From: Brevibacterium sp. RIT 803 | GTDB lineage: Bacteria; Actinomycetota; Actinomycetes; Actinomycetales; Brevibacteriaceae | Direction of reading: 5' to 3' | DNA length: 64,000 nucleotides | Assembly (NCBI RefSeq): GCF_016892625.1 | Contig: NZ_JAFEMW010000001.1 | Coordinates: 62,001-126,000, forward strand | Shown: positions 19,460 to 28,249 of the stretch, one piece after another | How positions within the stretch are numbered: the stretch's first letter is position 1 | Layout of the letters: each line of letters opens with the position of its first letter | Notes under the pieces: generated by a model | The model's database searches: none | Seen by the model: the letters and a program-made list of their open reading frames with translations, nothing else | What the model was told of the DNA's origin: nothing | Translations under genes and position numbers: made by a program

Positions 19460-21115
19460 ATGACAACTCAGCGAGCTTCCGATGTCATGGTCAAGGCCCT
19501 GGAGAACGAGGGAGTCGAGCGCATCTTCGGCATCCCCGGTGAGGAGAACATCGATTTCATCGATTCTCTGCGCCAGTCCTCGATCGAGTTCATCCTCACT
19601 CGGCACGAGCAGGCTGCCGCCTTCATGGCCGCAACCTATGGGCGACTGACAGGCAAGCCCGGAGTGTGTCTGACCACGCTCGGTCCCGGCGCGCTCAACT
19701 TAGCGACCGGCGCGGCGTATGCCCACCTCGGCGGGATGCCGGTCATCATGATCACCGGTCAGAAGGGGATCCGCACGGCCGAGCAGGCACGCTTCCAGAT
19801 CGTGAATACTGTCGCGACGATGAAGCCGCTGACGAAGGACAGCCGACAGATCACCTCGGCCAACATGGTCCCCACCATGGTCAGGGAGGCCTTCCGCGTC
19901 GCCCGGTCCGAACGGCCGGGCCCGGTCCACCTTGAGCTTCCCGAGGACATAGCCGCGATGCCCGTCGAGCGTGCAGACTTGATCCAGCCGCACACGAACG
20001 GGCGGGCGACTGCCAGCGATGACGCCGTCGATGCCGCGGCCCAGGTGATCCGCAATGCCAAGCGGCCGCTACTCATGCTCGGCGCCGATGCCTCACGCTC
20101 GGACTGCAGCGAGGCTCTGTCACGGTTCGTCTCTCGGGTCCGCATCCCCTATTTCACCACTCAGATGGGCAAGGGATCTGTGTCCGGCTCGTCCGACTTG
20201 TACATGGGCACCGCGGCCCTGACCAGCCGCGACTATGTCCACGATGCGATCGAGAAGGCCGATGTCATCGTCACCATCGGCCACGATACGACTGAGAAGC
20301 CGCCTTTCACGATGGATGAGAACGGTCCCACCGTCGTCCACGTCGGCTACCGGGCAGCCGTCGTCGAGCAGGTCTACTTCCCTCAGGTCGAGGCCATCGG
20401 TGATTTGGGCCCCAGCCTCGATCGACTCGCTGTGGAGCTCGTCGGCCATGTGCCCAATGCAGGGGCACTGCTGCCGATGCGGGCGGGCATTTTGGAGAAG
20501 ATCGACGAACGTTCGACCGATGACCGGTTCATTCCGCAGCGCATCGTCGCCGAGGTGCGCGAGGTCATGCCCGTCGACGGGATCGTGGCGTTGGACAACG
20601 GCATGTACAAGATCTGGTTCGCCCGCAACTACCGCACCACCCGCGCTAACACTCTCCTCCTCGACAATGCGTTGGCGACGATGGGTGCCGGTCTGCCGTC
20701 TGCCATGGCTGCGAAACTGACCTACCCGGATCGCCGCGTCATGGCAGTCGTCGGCGACGGTGGGTTCATGATGAACAGCCAGGAGATGGAGACCGCGGTC
20801 CGCCTGGGCCTTGACCTCGTGGTGCTCGTCCTCGAAGACAGCTCCTATGGCATGATCCGGTGGAAGCAGGCGGTCGACGGTATGCCCGACTTCGGCCTGA
20901 CCTTTGGCAATCCGGAGTTCGTCGCCTACGCCGAATCCTATGGTGCTACCGGGCACCGGCTGGAGAATGTCAGTGAGATGCACGAAGTCCTCGAGACCGC
21001 CTTCGCCGCCGGTGGAGTCCACCTCGTCGTCGTGCCCGTCGACTATTCGGAGAACCAGCGTGTGCTCATCGATGAGTTGGGTGAGCGAGCGACTCAGGTG
21101 CTGGACGCACAGTAG
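19460..21115 (+). CDS. Acetolactate synthase-type TPP enzyme, large (stand-alone) subunit
   Basis: Thiamine-diphosphate enzyme of 551 residues with the three domains of the acetohydroxyacid synthase family. The N-terminal part has FGIPGEENIDF and the catalytic Glu in TRHEQAA; the C-terminal TPP/Mg site begins at GDGGFMMN. No ilvN regulatory subunit, ilvC or budA is adjacent, so it looks like a catabolic or unassigned AHAS-like enzyme rather than the biosynthetic IlvB. It would condense two pyruvates to acetolactate; a related 2-oxoacid decarboxylase or carboligase role is possible. It begins from a leaderless promoter. Confidence 0.82.
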   Translation: MTTQRASDVMVKALENEGVERIFGIPGEENIDFIDSLRQSSIEFILTRHEQAAAFMAATYGRLTGKPGVCLTTLGPGALNLATGAAYAHLGGMPVIMITGQKGIRTAEQARFQIVNTVATMKPLTKDSRQITSANMVPTMVREAFRVARSERPGPVHLELPEDIAAMPVERADLIQPHTNGRATASDDAVDAAAQVIRNAKRPLLMLGADASRSDCSEALSRFVSRVRIPYFTTQMGKGSVSGSSDLYMGTAALTSRDYVHDAIEKADVIVTIGHDTTEKPPFTMDENGPTVVHVGYRAAVVEQVYFPQVEAIGDLGPSLDRLAVELVGHVPNAGALLPMRAGILEKIDERSTDDRFIPQRIVAEVREVMPVDGIVALDNGMYKIWFARNYRTTRANTLLLDNALATMGAGLPSAMAAKLTYPDRRVMAVVGDGGFMMNSQEMETAVRLGLDLVVLVLEDSSYGMIRWKQAVDGMPDFGLTFGNPEFVAYAESYGATGHRLENVSEMHEVLETAFAAGGVHLVVVPVDYSENQRVLIDELGERATQVLDAQ

Positions 21116-21156
21116 GTCTGACTTCAGAGTCCGGCTGACCCGGCCGCTGGCGACGA

Positions 21157-21816
21157 TCACTCCACACTGATGCCGAGTTCGTGAGCGAAGAGATCTGCGA
21201 AGAGCATCAGCTGTGTTTCATCGATGGTGGCTCCGCGCAATGAGTGGACTCCGGAGATCTTGTGCGGCTGCAGTCCCCGGAGGTCCATATTGCCCAAGGT
21301 TGAGCCTTCGCACTGGAGCACGCCGACCGTGGAGCCAGGAAAGGACACTCGGTTGACCTTGGCCCGGTCGAGGTCGATCTCGTCGATCACGCAGTCGCGA
21401 AATTCGACATCGGTGAGTTTGGCCCCGCGTAGGTTGAGGTAGGAGATGCGGCAGTTGTTGAAAGTCGTTCTCTCCCACACGCTGTCATGGAAAACTCCAG
21501 CACCGATCCGTGTTCCAGATATCTCGGTATGGATGAAACTTCCCCGTGGCATCGTCCACGTATCGGCGCGAGAGTCTTCGATCTTCGAGCCCGAGAAACG
21601 CGCACCGGTGAGATCCGCCGGCTCCTCAGCTGCACCGAAGTTCACCCTCGCCAGTGAACAGTCCAGGTACGTAGCCTGGGAGGAATCCACCTCGGCGAAG
21701 TTGAGATCCGTGAACTCCATGCCTTCGAGAAACTCTTCCGAAGTGATATCGCCGAGATAGCCGGGATCCAGGTTCGTCAGTCTGATCTTCGGTGCGCGAG
21801 GAGCTTCAGTCGTCAT
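21157..21816 (-). CDS. Pentapeptide repeat protein
   Basis: Right-handed quadrilateral beta-helix protein of 219 residues. Repeats of the A(D/N)LXX type run from about residue 30 to 205, for example TDLNFAEV, ADLTGARFSG, LNLRGAKLTD and GNMDLRG, interrupted near 85-110. Some relatives protect DNA gyrase from quinolones by mimicking DNA; most have no known role. The C-terminal helix (LMLFADLFAHELG) is a typical cap. It is transcribed toward acetolactate synthase and starts from a leaderless promoter. Nothing nearby identifies a target. Confidence 0.85.
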   Translation of the reverse strand: MTTEAPRAPKIRLTNLDPGYLGDITSEEFLEGMEFTDLNFAEVDSSQATYLDCSLARVNFGAAEEPADLTGARFSGSKIEDSRADTWTMPRGSFIHTEISGTRIGAGVFHDSVWERTTFNNCRISYLNLRGAKLTDVEFRDCVIDEIDLDRAKVNRVSFPGSTVGVLQCEGSTLGNMDLRGLQPHKISGVHSLRGATIDETQLMLFADLFAHELGISVE

Positions 21817-21830
21817 GGCTTCACCGTATC
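21809..21830. repeat. Left copy of a 22-bp direct repeat flanking the HisD-like block
   Basis: GTCGTCATGGCTTCACCGTATC covers the start codon and -10 box of the pentapeptide gene. A second copy at 25942-25963 differs at one base. The repeat pair brackets 4.1 kb with the HisD-like, lysR and permease genes. Confidence 0.65.
21823..21828 (-). promoter_or_regulatory. Leaderless promoter -10 box of the pentapeptide gene
   Basis: On the minus strand TACGGT is followed by gaagcc and ATG (21816-21814), the 6-nt spacing of a leaderless start. Confidence 0.45.
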
Positions 21831-22026
21831 CGGTGCACCTGACATCAAACGATTACTCGACACCCACTGCCACGCTTCAGAGCGGCACGAACCCACCTAT
21901 TGCGGGTGAGTCATTAATCGGTCGTCTGTCATCACGATCGAACCACGCTCTACAAAAAATAGTGCACTGGCAAACCCAATGGGAGGAGTTAGATTACATA
22001 GCGTTGAGCAATATAAGTGCAGCTCT

Positions 22027-22032
22027 TAGTGT
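22027..22032 (+). promoter_or_regulatory. Leaderless promoter -10 box of the HisD-like gene
   Basis: TAGTGT is followed by tgaggc and ATG 22039. It is the same hexamer and spacing as in front of the acetolactate synthase gene. Confidence 0.5.
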
Positions 22033-22038
22033 TGAGGC

Positions 22039-23358
22039 ATGAGACACACACAACACGCTCTCGATGCCCATGCCAACTCGATCGTATTCAAAAAGGAGCC
22101 GAGCCAAACGCCCTCAGCTCAATATGATCCAAGAGTTGCCGAAAAAGTCAGCTCCATGCTCTTAGACATTGAACACAACGGCCTGACTGCCGTTCGCAAA
22201 TATAGCTTGGAACTCGACAATTACGATGGCGACCTCGAAATCGCGGCGAGCACAATAGCTTCCAGCGGGGATCGCTTACCTCGCGAACTGCGAGATGCAA
22301 TTGACATCGGTTCTGAAAGGACTCGGGCATTTGCTGCTGAGTCACGGAGGCACCTCGCGGATTTCAATTTCGAAACGGCTCCCGGAGTGACCTGCGGTGT
22401 CAAATATATCCCCATTGGGCAAGTGGGCGCCTACCTGCCCGCTGGCCGATTCCCCCTGACCGCAAGCGCATTTATGTCTGTCGGTGTCGCCAAAGAGGCT
22501 GGAGTTCCTCATGTTTCGGCTGCCACTCCGCCGCAGCCGCACGGTGGACCCAACGACGCAGTTCTCTACGCCGCGCATCGGTCGGGCGTGGACCGAGCCT
22601 TCCTCTTGGGCGGGGTTCAGGCACTTGCGACCCTGGCATTCGGGCTTCTTGACGACGCTCCAGCCAACATGCTGGTAGGTGCCGGGAATGCATTCGTAGC
22701 TGAGGCAAAGCGCCAGCTCTTCGGACGAGTAGCAATTGATCTTCCCGCGGGCCCTTCCGAGGTCGCTATTATCGCGGACGAGTCTGCCGATCCCGAGATT
22801 GTCGCAGCAGACTTGCTCGGTCAGGCCGAGCACGGGCCCAATTCTCCTGCCGCACTCATCACCACTTCGGCCCAGCTAGCTGACAAAGTCAGTGATGCCA
22901 TGGATACTCAGTTAGAAACGCTATCAACCGCTGACATTGCGGGGGCGGCGTGGCGAGATTATGGCTCTATCCTCGTAGCCGATGATCGCGAGACGGCAGC
23001 GGCAATGATGGACGACCTGGCACCTGAGCACCTCGAGCTTCTCACCGCCGATGACGACTGGTACCACGACCGGCTGACCAACTACGGTTCTGTGTTCCTC
23101 GGAGCCTGGAGCACTGTCGCCTACTCTGATAAAGGCATGGCTGGAACGAACCATACGTTGCCTACCGCCGGTGGAGCGAAACACAGCGCAGGATTGTCGG
23201 TCTCCCGATTCGTCAAACCTTTGACTTTCCAGCGTGTGGAAAAAAAGGCGACTCCCAATGTTGCTGACGCTGTGCGGGTTATCTCGGACTCCGAAGGTAT
23301 GGAGGCACACTCACGAACCGCGACTTATCGTCTCGAGCGTTTCAACGCCTCGGCTTAA
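22039..23358 (+). CDS. Histidinol dehydrogenase family, HpsN-like alcohol dehydrogenase
   Basis: NAD-dependent, zinc-dependent dehydrogenase of 439 residues in the HisD family. The zinc ligands expected from E. coli HisD are present (Gln262, His265, Asp364, His424), as are the catalytic Glu330-His331 (APEHLEL). The region after Asp364, with an AGLSVSRFVK-type segment in place of the HisD pattern, resembles the paralogues that oxidise other alcohols, such as sulfopropanediol dehydrogenase HpsN. It sits with a LysR regulator and an amino-acid-type permease, not with his genes, so a catabolic role is more likely than histidine synthesis. Substrate unknown. Confidence 0.82.
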   Translation: MRHTQHALDAHANSIVFKKEPSQTPSAQYDPRVAEKVSSMLLDIEHNGLTAVRKYSLELDNYDGDLEIAASTIASSGDRLPRELRDAIDIGSERTRAFAAESRRHLADFNFETAPGVTCGVKYIPIGQVGAYLPAGRFPLTASAFMSVGVAKEAGVPHVSAATPPQPHGGPNDAVLYAAHRSGVDRAFLLGGVQALATLAFGLLDDAPANMLVGAGNAFVAEAKRQLFGRVAIDLPAGPSEVAIIADESADPEIVAADLLGQAEHGPNSPAALITTSAQLADKVSDAMDTQLETLSTADIAGAAWRDYGSILVADDRETAAAMMDDLAPEHLELLTADDDWYHDRLTNYGSVFLGAWSTVAYSDKGMAGTNHTLPTAGGAKHSAGLSVSRFVKPLTFQRVEKKATPNVADAVRVISDSEGMEAHSRTATYRLERFNASA

Positions 23359-23372
23359 CCAATCCGGTCGAG

Positions 23373-23422
23373 TTACCCCGTCGAGTGAGATCTGATCCTC
23401 TTGGATCCGCTCGGCGGGGTAA
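23373..23422. terminator. Bidirectional hairpin between the HisD-like and lysR genes
   Basis: Outer arms TTACCCCG and CGGGGTAA, then CGAG/CTCG, then an inner GATCC/GGATC stem form one extended hairpin. It overlaps the lysR stop codon and serves two convergent genes. Confidence 0.55.
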
Positions 23423-24302
23423 TCGTTTCTCTCACCAGTTCAACAATTGTCTTCGTCGCCAACGACAACACTGCCCCTTGACGCTTGACCAGTGCAAGGG
23501 TCTCTTCAAATGGTTCGACAAACTCAAACGTACGAACGCCGCGAGGAAGCTTTCGATTGCGAAGCAAGGAAGCGCTGACAATGGTCCCGCCAACACCAGC
23601 GGCAACGAGGGCCAAAGCTGACTCAACATGCTCGACCTCAATCGTTGCATGAGGTCGGATCCCGATGCCTTGAGCGCGATCCCAAAGTTGACGCCTGGTT
23701 GGGTCATCCCATCCGCTGTGAGCGTCATACAGGACGAGATCCTCAGCGAAGATGTCTTCGAGGCGAACCGGCCCGTCTCCCGCCTCCCGCCTGGAGGTCG
23801 CGTACAGCACGCGGTCTGCGAAAAGAGGCTCTACGTCGAGCTCTGTGTCTCGCACCGGCAATACAACAAGCCCAGCTTCGATCACCCCCTCAGATACTAA
23901 CCGGGCCACCTCGTCAGAGTTCAGGCCCACCATGCGAATGCGCACCCGTGGGTGCCTGGTATGGAACGTTAGAACGAGATCCGAGAGCCCATACTGGTTG
24001 GCATTGCGAGGCACTCCGAATGTCGCCTCTCCAGAATCGAGCGAAGTAAGGGACCGCATCGAGTGAGTTGCGGCCTCGACTGCCCCCAGCGCACGTTCTG
24101 CATGTGTGCGCAGTTCATTAGCTGCACTCGTTGGTTTGAGGCGTCGTGATCCCCGCACGAATAGTTGGACACCCAGCTCGGCCTCCAGGCGGACGATGAG
24201 CTCTGAAACAGAGGCCTGTGTGACATCGAGTTCCTCGGCAGCCGCAGTGAATGTCCCTAGCTCCCACGCTGTCAGAAACGCACGCAATTGAGCTAACGTC
24301 AT
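23373..24302 (-). CDS. LysR family transcriptional regulator
   Basis: LysR-type regulator of 309 residues with the winged HTH at about 1-60 (ELDVTQASVSELIVRLE) and a substrate-binding domain from about 90 on. It diverges from the APC permease gene (131 bp apart) and converges on the HisD-like gene, so it most likely controls the permease and perhaps the dehydrogenase in response to their shared substrate. AAGGG precedes ATG 24302. Confidence 0.92.
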   Translation of the reverse strand: MTLAQLRAFLTAWELGTFTAAAEELDVTQASVSELIVRLEAELGVQLFVRGSRRLKPTSAANELRTHAERALGAVEAATHSMRSLTSLDSGEATFGVPRNANQYGLSDLVLTFHTRHPRVRIRMVGLNSDEVARLVSEGVIEAGLVVLPVRDTELDVEPLFADRVLYATSRREAGDGPVRLEDIFAEDLVLYDAHSGWDDPTRRQLWDRAQGIGIRPHATIEVEHVESALALVAAGVGGTIVSASLLRNRKLPRGVRTFEFVEPFEETLALVKRQGAVLSLATKTIVELVRETITPPSGSKRIRSHSTG

Positions 24303-24432
24303 AGGTTATCCCTTCGAGAATGATCGCTTTATATGGGGTTGTCCTGGTCCTCGAGTCACAATAGCATCGTGGACATTGATCAGTCCCTCAGGCGACCACA
24401 TGTGCAATGACGCGCTCATTCGGAGGAAAGCT

Positions 24433-25878
24433 ATGACCGTTCCAACAGCTGAAAAGACAGACTCTCCTGGCCTGAAGAAAGCACTAGGAGTATTCGACTC
24501 ATATGCTCTGGGTTTCGGAGCGATGATCGGCTTCGGCTGGGTGGTCCTCACAAGCGACTGGATATCAGGCGGCGGGACACTCGGTGCGGTTATTGCCATG
24601 ATCATCGGCGGACTCATCATGGCGGTCGTCGGCCTGATCTACGCAGAGCTCACTGCTGCCATGCCAAAGGTCGGCGGTGAACACCACTACCTGCTTCGAG
24701 GAATGGGAGCTCGCTGGTCATTTCTCGGGTCCTGGGGCATTACCGGTGGATACATCACAATTGTCGCTTTCGAAGCCGTCGCGCTCCCCCGGACAGTCGA
24801 ATACATCGTCCCCAATCTCGACCACATTCGGCTGTGGGAGATATTTGGATCAGAAGTGCATTTGACTTGGGCTCTGGTTGGGTCCGTGGCAGCAATCGTC
24901 ATCACTTGGATCAATATTGTTGGGGTTCGATCTGCCGGTATCGTCCAAACATTCGTTGTCGTCTTCCTCGTGATCGTCGGCCTGCTCATGGTGTTTGGTG
25001 CGTCGACTAACGGCACCGTTGAGAACATGCAGCCCTTCTTCACAGACACAAGCGGCCTATTCACTGTGCTCATCGTGGTTCCGTTCCTATTCGTTGGCTT
25101 CGATGTCATCCCTCAAGCCTCAGAAGAGCTGCGGATGTCGCCACGCCGCATCGGCATACTAATTGTCACATCCGTCCTGATCGCCACTGCGTGGTACGTG
25201 ATGACAATCCTCACCACCTCATCGGCAATGCCCATTGATGTGCTTCTTTCGTCTGATCTGGCGACTGCGGATGCTATGGGAACCTTGTACAACAGCGGAA
25301 TCATGGCCAACGTACTCATCGCTGGCGGCATCGCTGGGATCTTGACCTCTTGGATTGCACTCTTGCTGGGAGCTTCACGCCTGCTTCTCGCGATGGGCCA
25401 ATCCGGGATGCTTCCGAAATGGTTTGGAAAAATTCATCCCAAGTACGGAACTCCGGTAAATGCACTCATGTTCATTGGCGCTCTGTCGTTTATCGCACCG
25501 TTCTTCGGCGAAGGAATGCTCGGCTGGCTCGTTGATTCTGGCTCCCCAAGCATCGTCATCACCTACCTCCTGGTAAGCGTTGTCTTTGTGAAGCTGCGTG
25601 TCAAAGAGCCAACAATGGATCGTCCATTCCTCGCAGGCGGTCGAAAGGGAGGCATTCCTCTCGGAGTTCTCGCCATCGTCCTTTGCGCGGGACTCGTCGC
25701 TCTCTATATCCCCGGCATGCCTGCATCGATCAGCCCAATGGCGTACGTACTGTTTTGCTGCTGGTGGATCCTTGGACTCTTCTTTGTCGTGCGTATCCCC
25801 CGGGGGATAAGGGCGGGAACGGATGCAGAGCACCGTCTGCTGAAGGCTATAGCACTCAAAGAGGACGGCCGAAAGTAG
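24433..25878 (+). CDS. APC family amino acid/polyamine-type permease
   Basis: Membrane transporter of the amino acid-polyamine-organocation superfamily, 481 residues and about 12 helices. The first helix contains GFGAMIGFGWVVL, the GXG-type substrate-binding break of this superfamily. ATG 24433 is chosen because a perfect GGAGG lies 6 nt upstream; an earlier in-frame start would add 19 unconserved residues. Divergent from lysR and grouped with the HisD-like dehydrogenase, it probably imports the amine, amino acid or alcohol that the enzyme acts on. Confidence 0.9.
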   Translation: MTVPTAEKTDSPGLKKALGVFDSYALGFGAMIGFGWVVLTSDWISGGGTLGAVIAMIIGGLIMAVVGLIYAELTAAMPKVGGEHHYLLRGMGARWSFLGSWGITGGYITIVAFEAVALPRTVEYIVPNLDHIRLWEIFGSEVHLTWALVGSVAAIVITWINIVGVRSAGIVQTFVVVFLVIVGLLMVFGASTNGTVENMQPFFTDTSGLFTVLIVVPFLFVGFDVIPQASEELRMSPRRIGILIVTSVLIATAWYVMTILTTSSAMPIDVLLSSDLATADAMGTLYNSGIMANVLIAGGIAGILTSWIALLLGASRLLLAMGQSGMLPKWFGKIHPKYGTPVNALMFIGALSFIAPFFGEGMLGWLVDSGSPSIVITYLLVSVVFVKLRVKEPTMDRPFLAGGRKGGIPLGVLAIVLCAGLVALYIPGMPASISPMAYVLFCCWWILGLFFVVRIPRGIRAGTDAEHRLLKAIALKEDGRK

Positions 25879-25941
25879 CTCGAGCTAGCCTTAAATTTGT
25901 GACCGAGCTTCTACTGAGGCCCGACCCACTCCAAACTCTTC

Positions 25942-25963
25942 GTCGTCATGGCTTCAGCGTATC
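25942..25963. repeat. Right copy of the 22-bp direct repeat
   Basis: Identical to 21809-21830 except for one base. On the minus strand it still shows a -10-like TACGCT and an ATG, but the frame stops after 12 codons, so it is a dead duplicate of a gene start. Confidence 0.65.
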
Positions 25964-26007
25964 GGCCCGTCCTGACTCGAATTGACCGGGACATGATGCT
26001 CGACCGT

Positions 26008-26013
26008 TAGAAT
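26008..26013 (+). promoter_or_regulatory. Leaderless promoter -10 box of the VOC gene
   Basis: TAGAAT, then gggccc, then ATG 26020. No ribosome site is seen. Confidence 0.55.
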
Positions 26014-26019
26014 GGGCCC

Positions 26020-26436
26020 ATGAAGCCACTGACGACAGTTCTGTCCCTGCCTGTCACCGACCCTCAACGCACCGCCGACTTCTATCGAGACGGGTTGGGC
26101 CTCGAGACCGAGGGCGTCGACGAAGGCATCGTCGCCTTCGAACTTCCGAATCTCTCGATCTTCTTCATCGAATCAGAACAATACGACAGCTACATCGAAC
26201 TGTCGGGGCAGATCACGGTAGATCATCCCTCTCCCGGTGCCAGCATCATCTCCTGTGCCTTCGCAACACCGGCCGAGATCGATGACACCCTCAAAAGGGC
26301 AGCAGCCGCTGGAGGGTCCTCAGCACCGGCCAATGACGTCGATGGGTCATATATGGGCTACTTCTCCGACCCGGACGGATACATCTGGGAACTGGTCGCC
26401 AATGAGCACACCGCACAGTCTGCCGAGGCCCGATAG
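26020..26436 (+). CDS. VOC family protein (glyoxalase/bleomycin resistance-like)
   Basis: Single vicinal-oxygen-chelate protein of 138 residues with two beta-alpha-beta-beta-beta modules. It begins with the typical VTDPQRTADFYRDGLGL and ends with GYFSDPDGYIWELV. Such proteins are metal-dependent lyases, isomerases or dioxygenases, or drug-binding proteins; the His/Glu ligand set is not complete enough to choose. It converges on the rRNA methyltransferase gene with only 2 nt between the stops. Confidence 0.85.
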   Translation: MKPLTTVLSLPVTDPQRTADFYRDGLGLETEGVDEGIVAFELPNLSIFFIESEQYDSYIELSGQITVDHPSPGASIISCAFATPAEIDDTLKRAAAAGGSSAPANDVDGSYMGYFSDPDGYIWELVANEHTAQSAEAR

Positions 26437-26438
26437 CC

Positions 26439-27329
26439 TCACATCCGCTGGTTACGTGCGCTCTCGTAGATGCACACACCGGCAGCTGTGGCCAGGTTGA
26501 GGCTCTCGGCCTTACCGTAGATGGGCACGGCGGCCGAGGCGTCGCAGAGTTCCAGGTCCTTCTCGCCCATCCCCCATGCTTCGTTGCCGAAGACCCAGGT
26601 GGTTCGAGCGGTCAGGTCGAGACCGGAGTCCCAGGGGTGGTGAAGGTCATGGGCATCATCGTTGGCATCTGCGGCGAGGACCTGAAGTCCACGGGCACGG
26701 GCGAGTTCGGTCACCTCGGACAGCCCCACACCGGTGACCACAGGAATGTGGAACAGAGAACCGGCGGTCGAGCGGACGGCCTTGTCATTGTAGATGTCGA
26801 CACTCGAGGAGGTGAGCACCACGGCATCGGCACCGGCAGCATCGGCGAGGCGGATGATGGTGCCGGCGTTGCCGGGGTCACGGACCTGCGAGAGCACCAC
26901 AATGAGCTGAGCTTCTTTGTCGACCACCGAGTCAAGGGCCACATCGAGATGTTCGCACACGGCGACGACACCTTGTGAGTTCACTGTCGTCGCCAGTTCG
27001 GCGAGCACCTCAGGGGTCACGATGTTCCAGTCGATCTGTGCGCTCTTCACGGTCTCGACGAATTCGGGATGAACCTCGGCCGCCTCCTCGGTGATGAAGA
27101 GATCGACGACAGCACCCTTGGGATCGATAGTCGAGCCCATCCACTCCGGGACACCAGGATTGTGCCCGTTAAGATCCTGCGAGACATGACGATCCAGAGC
27201 CTCTCGCACGGCCTGTGGCCCTTCGACGAGGAACTGGCCTGAGCTCTTGCGGCCGTGGCGCTTGAGCAGCTTGACGGCACTCTTGATCCGTTTCGACTGT
27301 GTGGAGGAGATGACGTCTGGAAGCTTCAT
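26439..27329 (-). CDS. TrmH/SpoU family RNA 2'-O-methyltransferase
   Basis: SPOUT-class RNA methyltransferase of 296 residues. The N-terminal substrate-binding domain (about 10-105, FLVEGPQAVREAL) precedes the knotted catalytic domain, with the motifs RDPGNAGTIIRLADAAG and AESLNLATAAGVCIYE that bind S-adenosylmethionine. It follows rplT in the translation cluster as in other actinobacteria, but a strong terminator separates them. The target is probably 23S rRNA; which nucleotide is not evident. Confidence 0.9.
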   Translation of the reverse strand: MKLPDVISSTQSKRIKSAVKLLKRHGRKSSGQFLVEGPQAVREALDRHVSQDLNGHNPGVPEWMGSTIDPKGAVVDLFITEEAAEVHPEFVETVKSAQIDWNIVTPEVLAELATTVNSQGVVAVCEHLDVALDSVVDKEAQLIVVLSQVRDPGNAGTIIRLADAAGADAVVLTSSSVDIYNDKAVRSTAGSLFHIPVVTGVGLSEVTELARARGLQVLAADANDDAHDLHHPWDSGLDLTARTTWVFGNEAWGMGEKDLELCDASAAVPIYGKAESLNLATAAGVCIYESARNQRM

Positions 27330-27351
27330 GAAGTTTGTCGACCCGCGTTCT

Positions 27352-27387
27352 GGGAGTTCTGGATGTGCTGGGAGTTCTGGATGTGCT
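27352..27387. repeat. Tandem 18-bp duplication
   Basis: GGGAGTTCTGGATGTGCT occurs twice, head to tail, between the methyltransferase start and the rplT terminator. It lies in the region that should hold the methyltransferase promoter. Confidence 0.7.
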
Positions 27388-27397
27388 GAGACAAATT

Positions 27398-27432
27398 CAA
27401 CGGCCCCGAACCAAATAAGTTCGGGGCCGTTG
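27398..27432 (-). terminator. Strong intrinsic terminator of the infC-rpmI-rplT operon
   Basis: A perfect 14-bp stem (CAACGGCCCCGAAC with its complement) around a 7-nt loop, followed on the minus strand by GAATTTGT. It lies 20 nt after the rplT stop. Confidence 0.85.
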
Positions 27433-27452
27433 AGAGTATGAGGACCGGCAGC

Positions 27453-27842
27453 TCAGGCTGCGGCGGTCTTCGCTGCGTTGACGTCAGCCGGAAGAGCTTC
27501 CTTGGCAACCTTGATCAGGTGCGCGAAGGTGGCTGAATCGTTGACGGCGAGCTCAGCGAGCATACGGCGGTCAACCTCGACGCCAGCGGCCTTGAGGCCC
27601 TGGATGAAGCGGTTGTACGTCATGCCGTTGGCGCGAGCACCGGCGTTGATGCGCTGGATCCACAGGCGACGGAAGTCACCCTTACGGGCGCGACGGTCAC
27701 GGTAGCTGTAGACCAGCGAGTGAATGACCTGTTCTTTGGCCTTGCGGTACAGGCGCGAGCGCTGTCCACGGTAGCCCTTCGCCCGGTCAAGGATGACCCG
27801 ACGCTTCTTGTGAGCGTTGACCGCTCTCTTAACACGTGCCAC
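27453..27842 (-). CDS. rplT: 50S ribosomal protein L20
   Basis: Large-subunit assembly protein of 129 residues. The basic N-terminal half ([20 protein letters not shown]) threads through 23S rRNA, and the C-terminal globular part includes [13 protein letters not shown]. It is the last gene of the infC-rpmI-rplT operon. Its start is followed at once by the typical MARVKR. No L20 autoregulatory pseudoknot could be identified. Confidence 0.98.
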   Translation of the reverse strand: MARVKRAVNAHKKRRVILDRAKGYRGQRSRLYRKAKEQVIHSLVYSYRDRRARKGDFRRLWIQRINAGARANGMTYNRFIQGLKAAGVEVDRRMLAELAVNDSATFAHLIKVAKEALPADVNAAKTAAA

Positions 27843-27944
27843 GTGTTACTCCTTCAAAATTAGTTCAACCGGCAGTGCCGGAGTCTGGTTCAAGCTATGG
27901 GAACCACGTGCGTGGCTGCCCGGGATAGGAGACCCGAGAGGGTC

Positions 27945-28151
27945 TCACCTGCCCTTGAGCTTGCCCAGAAGCTTGCGAGCTTTGGCGCGATCTCCGCCGG
28001 TGAGGACCTGGTCCTCAGCAACGCGACGCTTACGGGCCGAGGACTTGCCCTCGAACTTGTGCTGGTTGTTCACGCCTTCACGCATGATCTTGCCAGTACC
28101 CGTCACACGCATGCGCTTCTTGGCGCTGCTGTTCGTCTTCTGCTTCGGCAT
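27945..28151 (-). CDS. rpmI: 50S ribosomal protein L35
   Basis: Small basic ribosomal protein of 68 residues, full length, beginning MPKQKTNSSAKKRMRVTGTG. It sits between infC and rplT in the standard order, 98 nt after infC and 102 nt before rplT. It binds 23S rRNA in the 50S subunit. Confidence 0.98.
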   Translation of the reverse strand: MPKQKTNSSAKKRMRVTGTGKIMREGVNNQHKFEGKSSARKRRVAEDQVLTGGDRAKARKLLGKLKGR

Positions 28152-28249
28152 CGAGCCGTTCTCCTTTGCATTTCGTTGTCGGTGGCGACCACCGCCAACT
28201 ACTTCACACGCTGAAACCGTTCAGGCTCCAGCGAATCGGTACTTACTAC

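Noticed and set aside
21815..22042. 75-codon plus-strand frame before the HisD-like gene
   Set aside because: It starts inside the pentapeptide gene start, has no ribosome site and runs through the HisD-like promoter.
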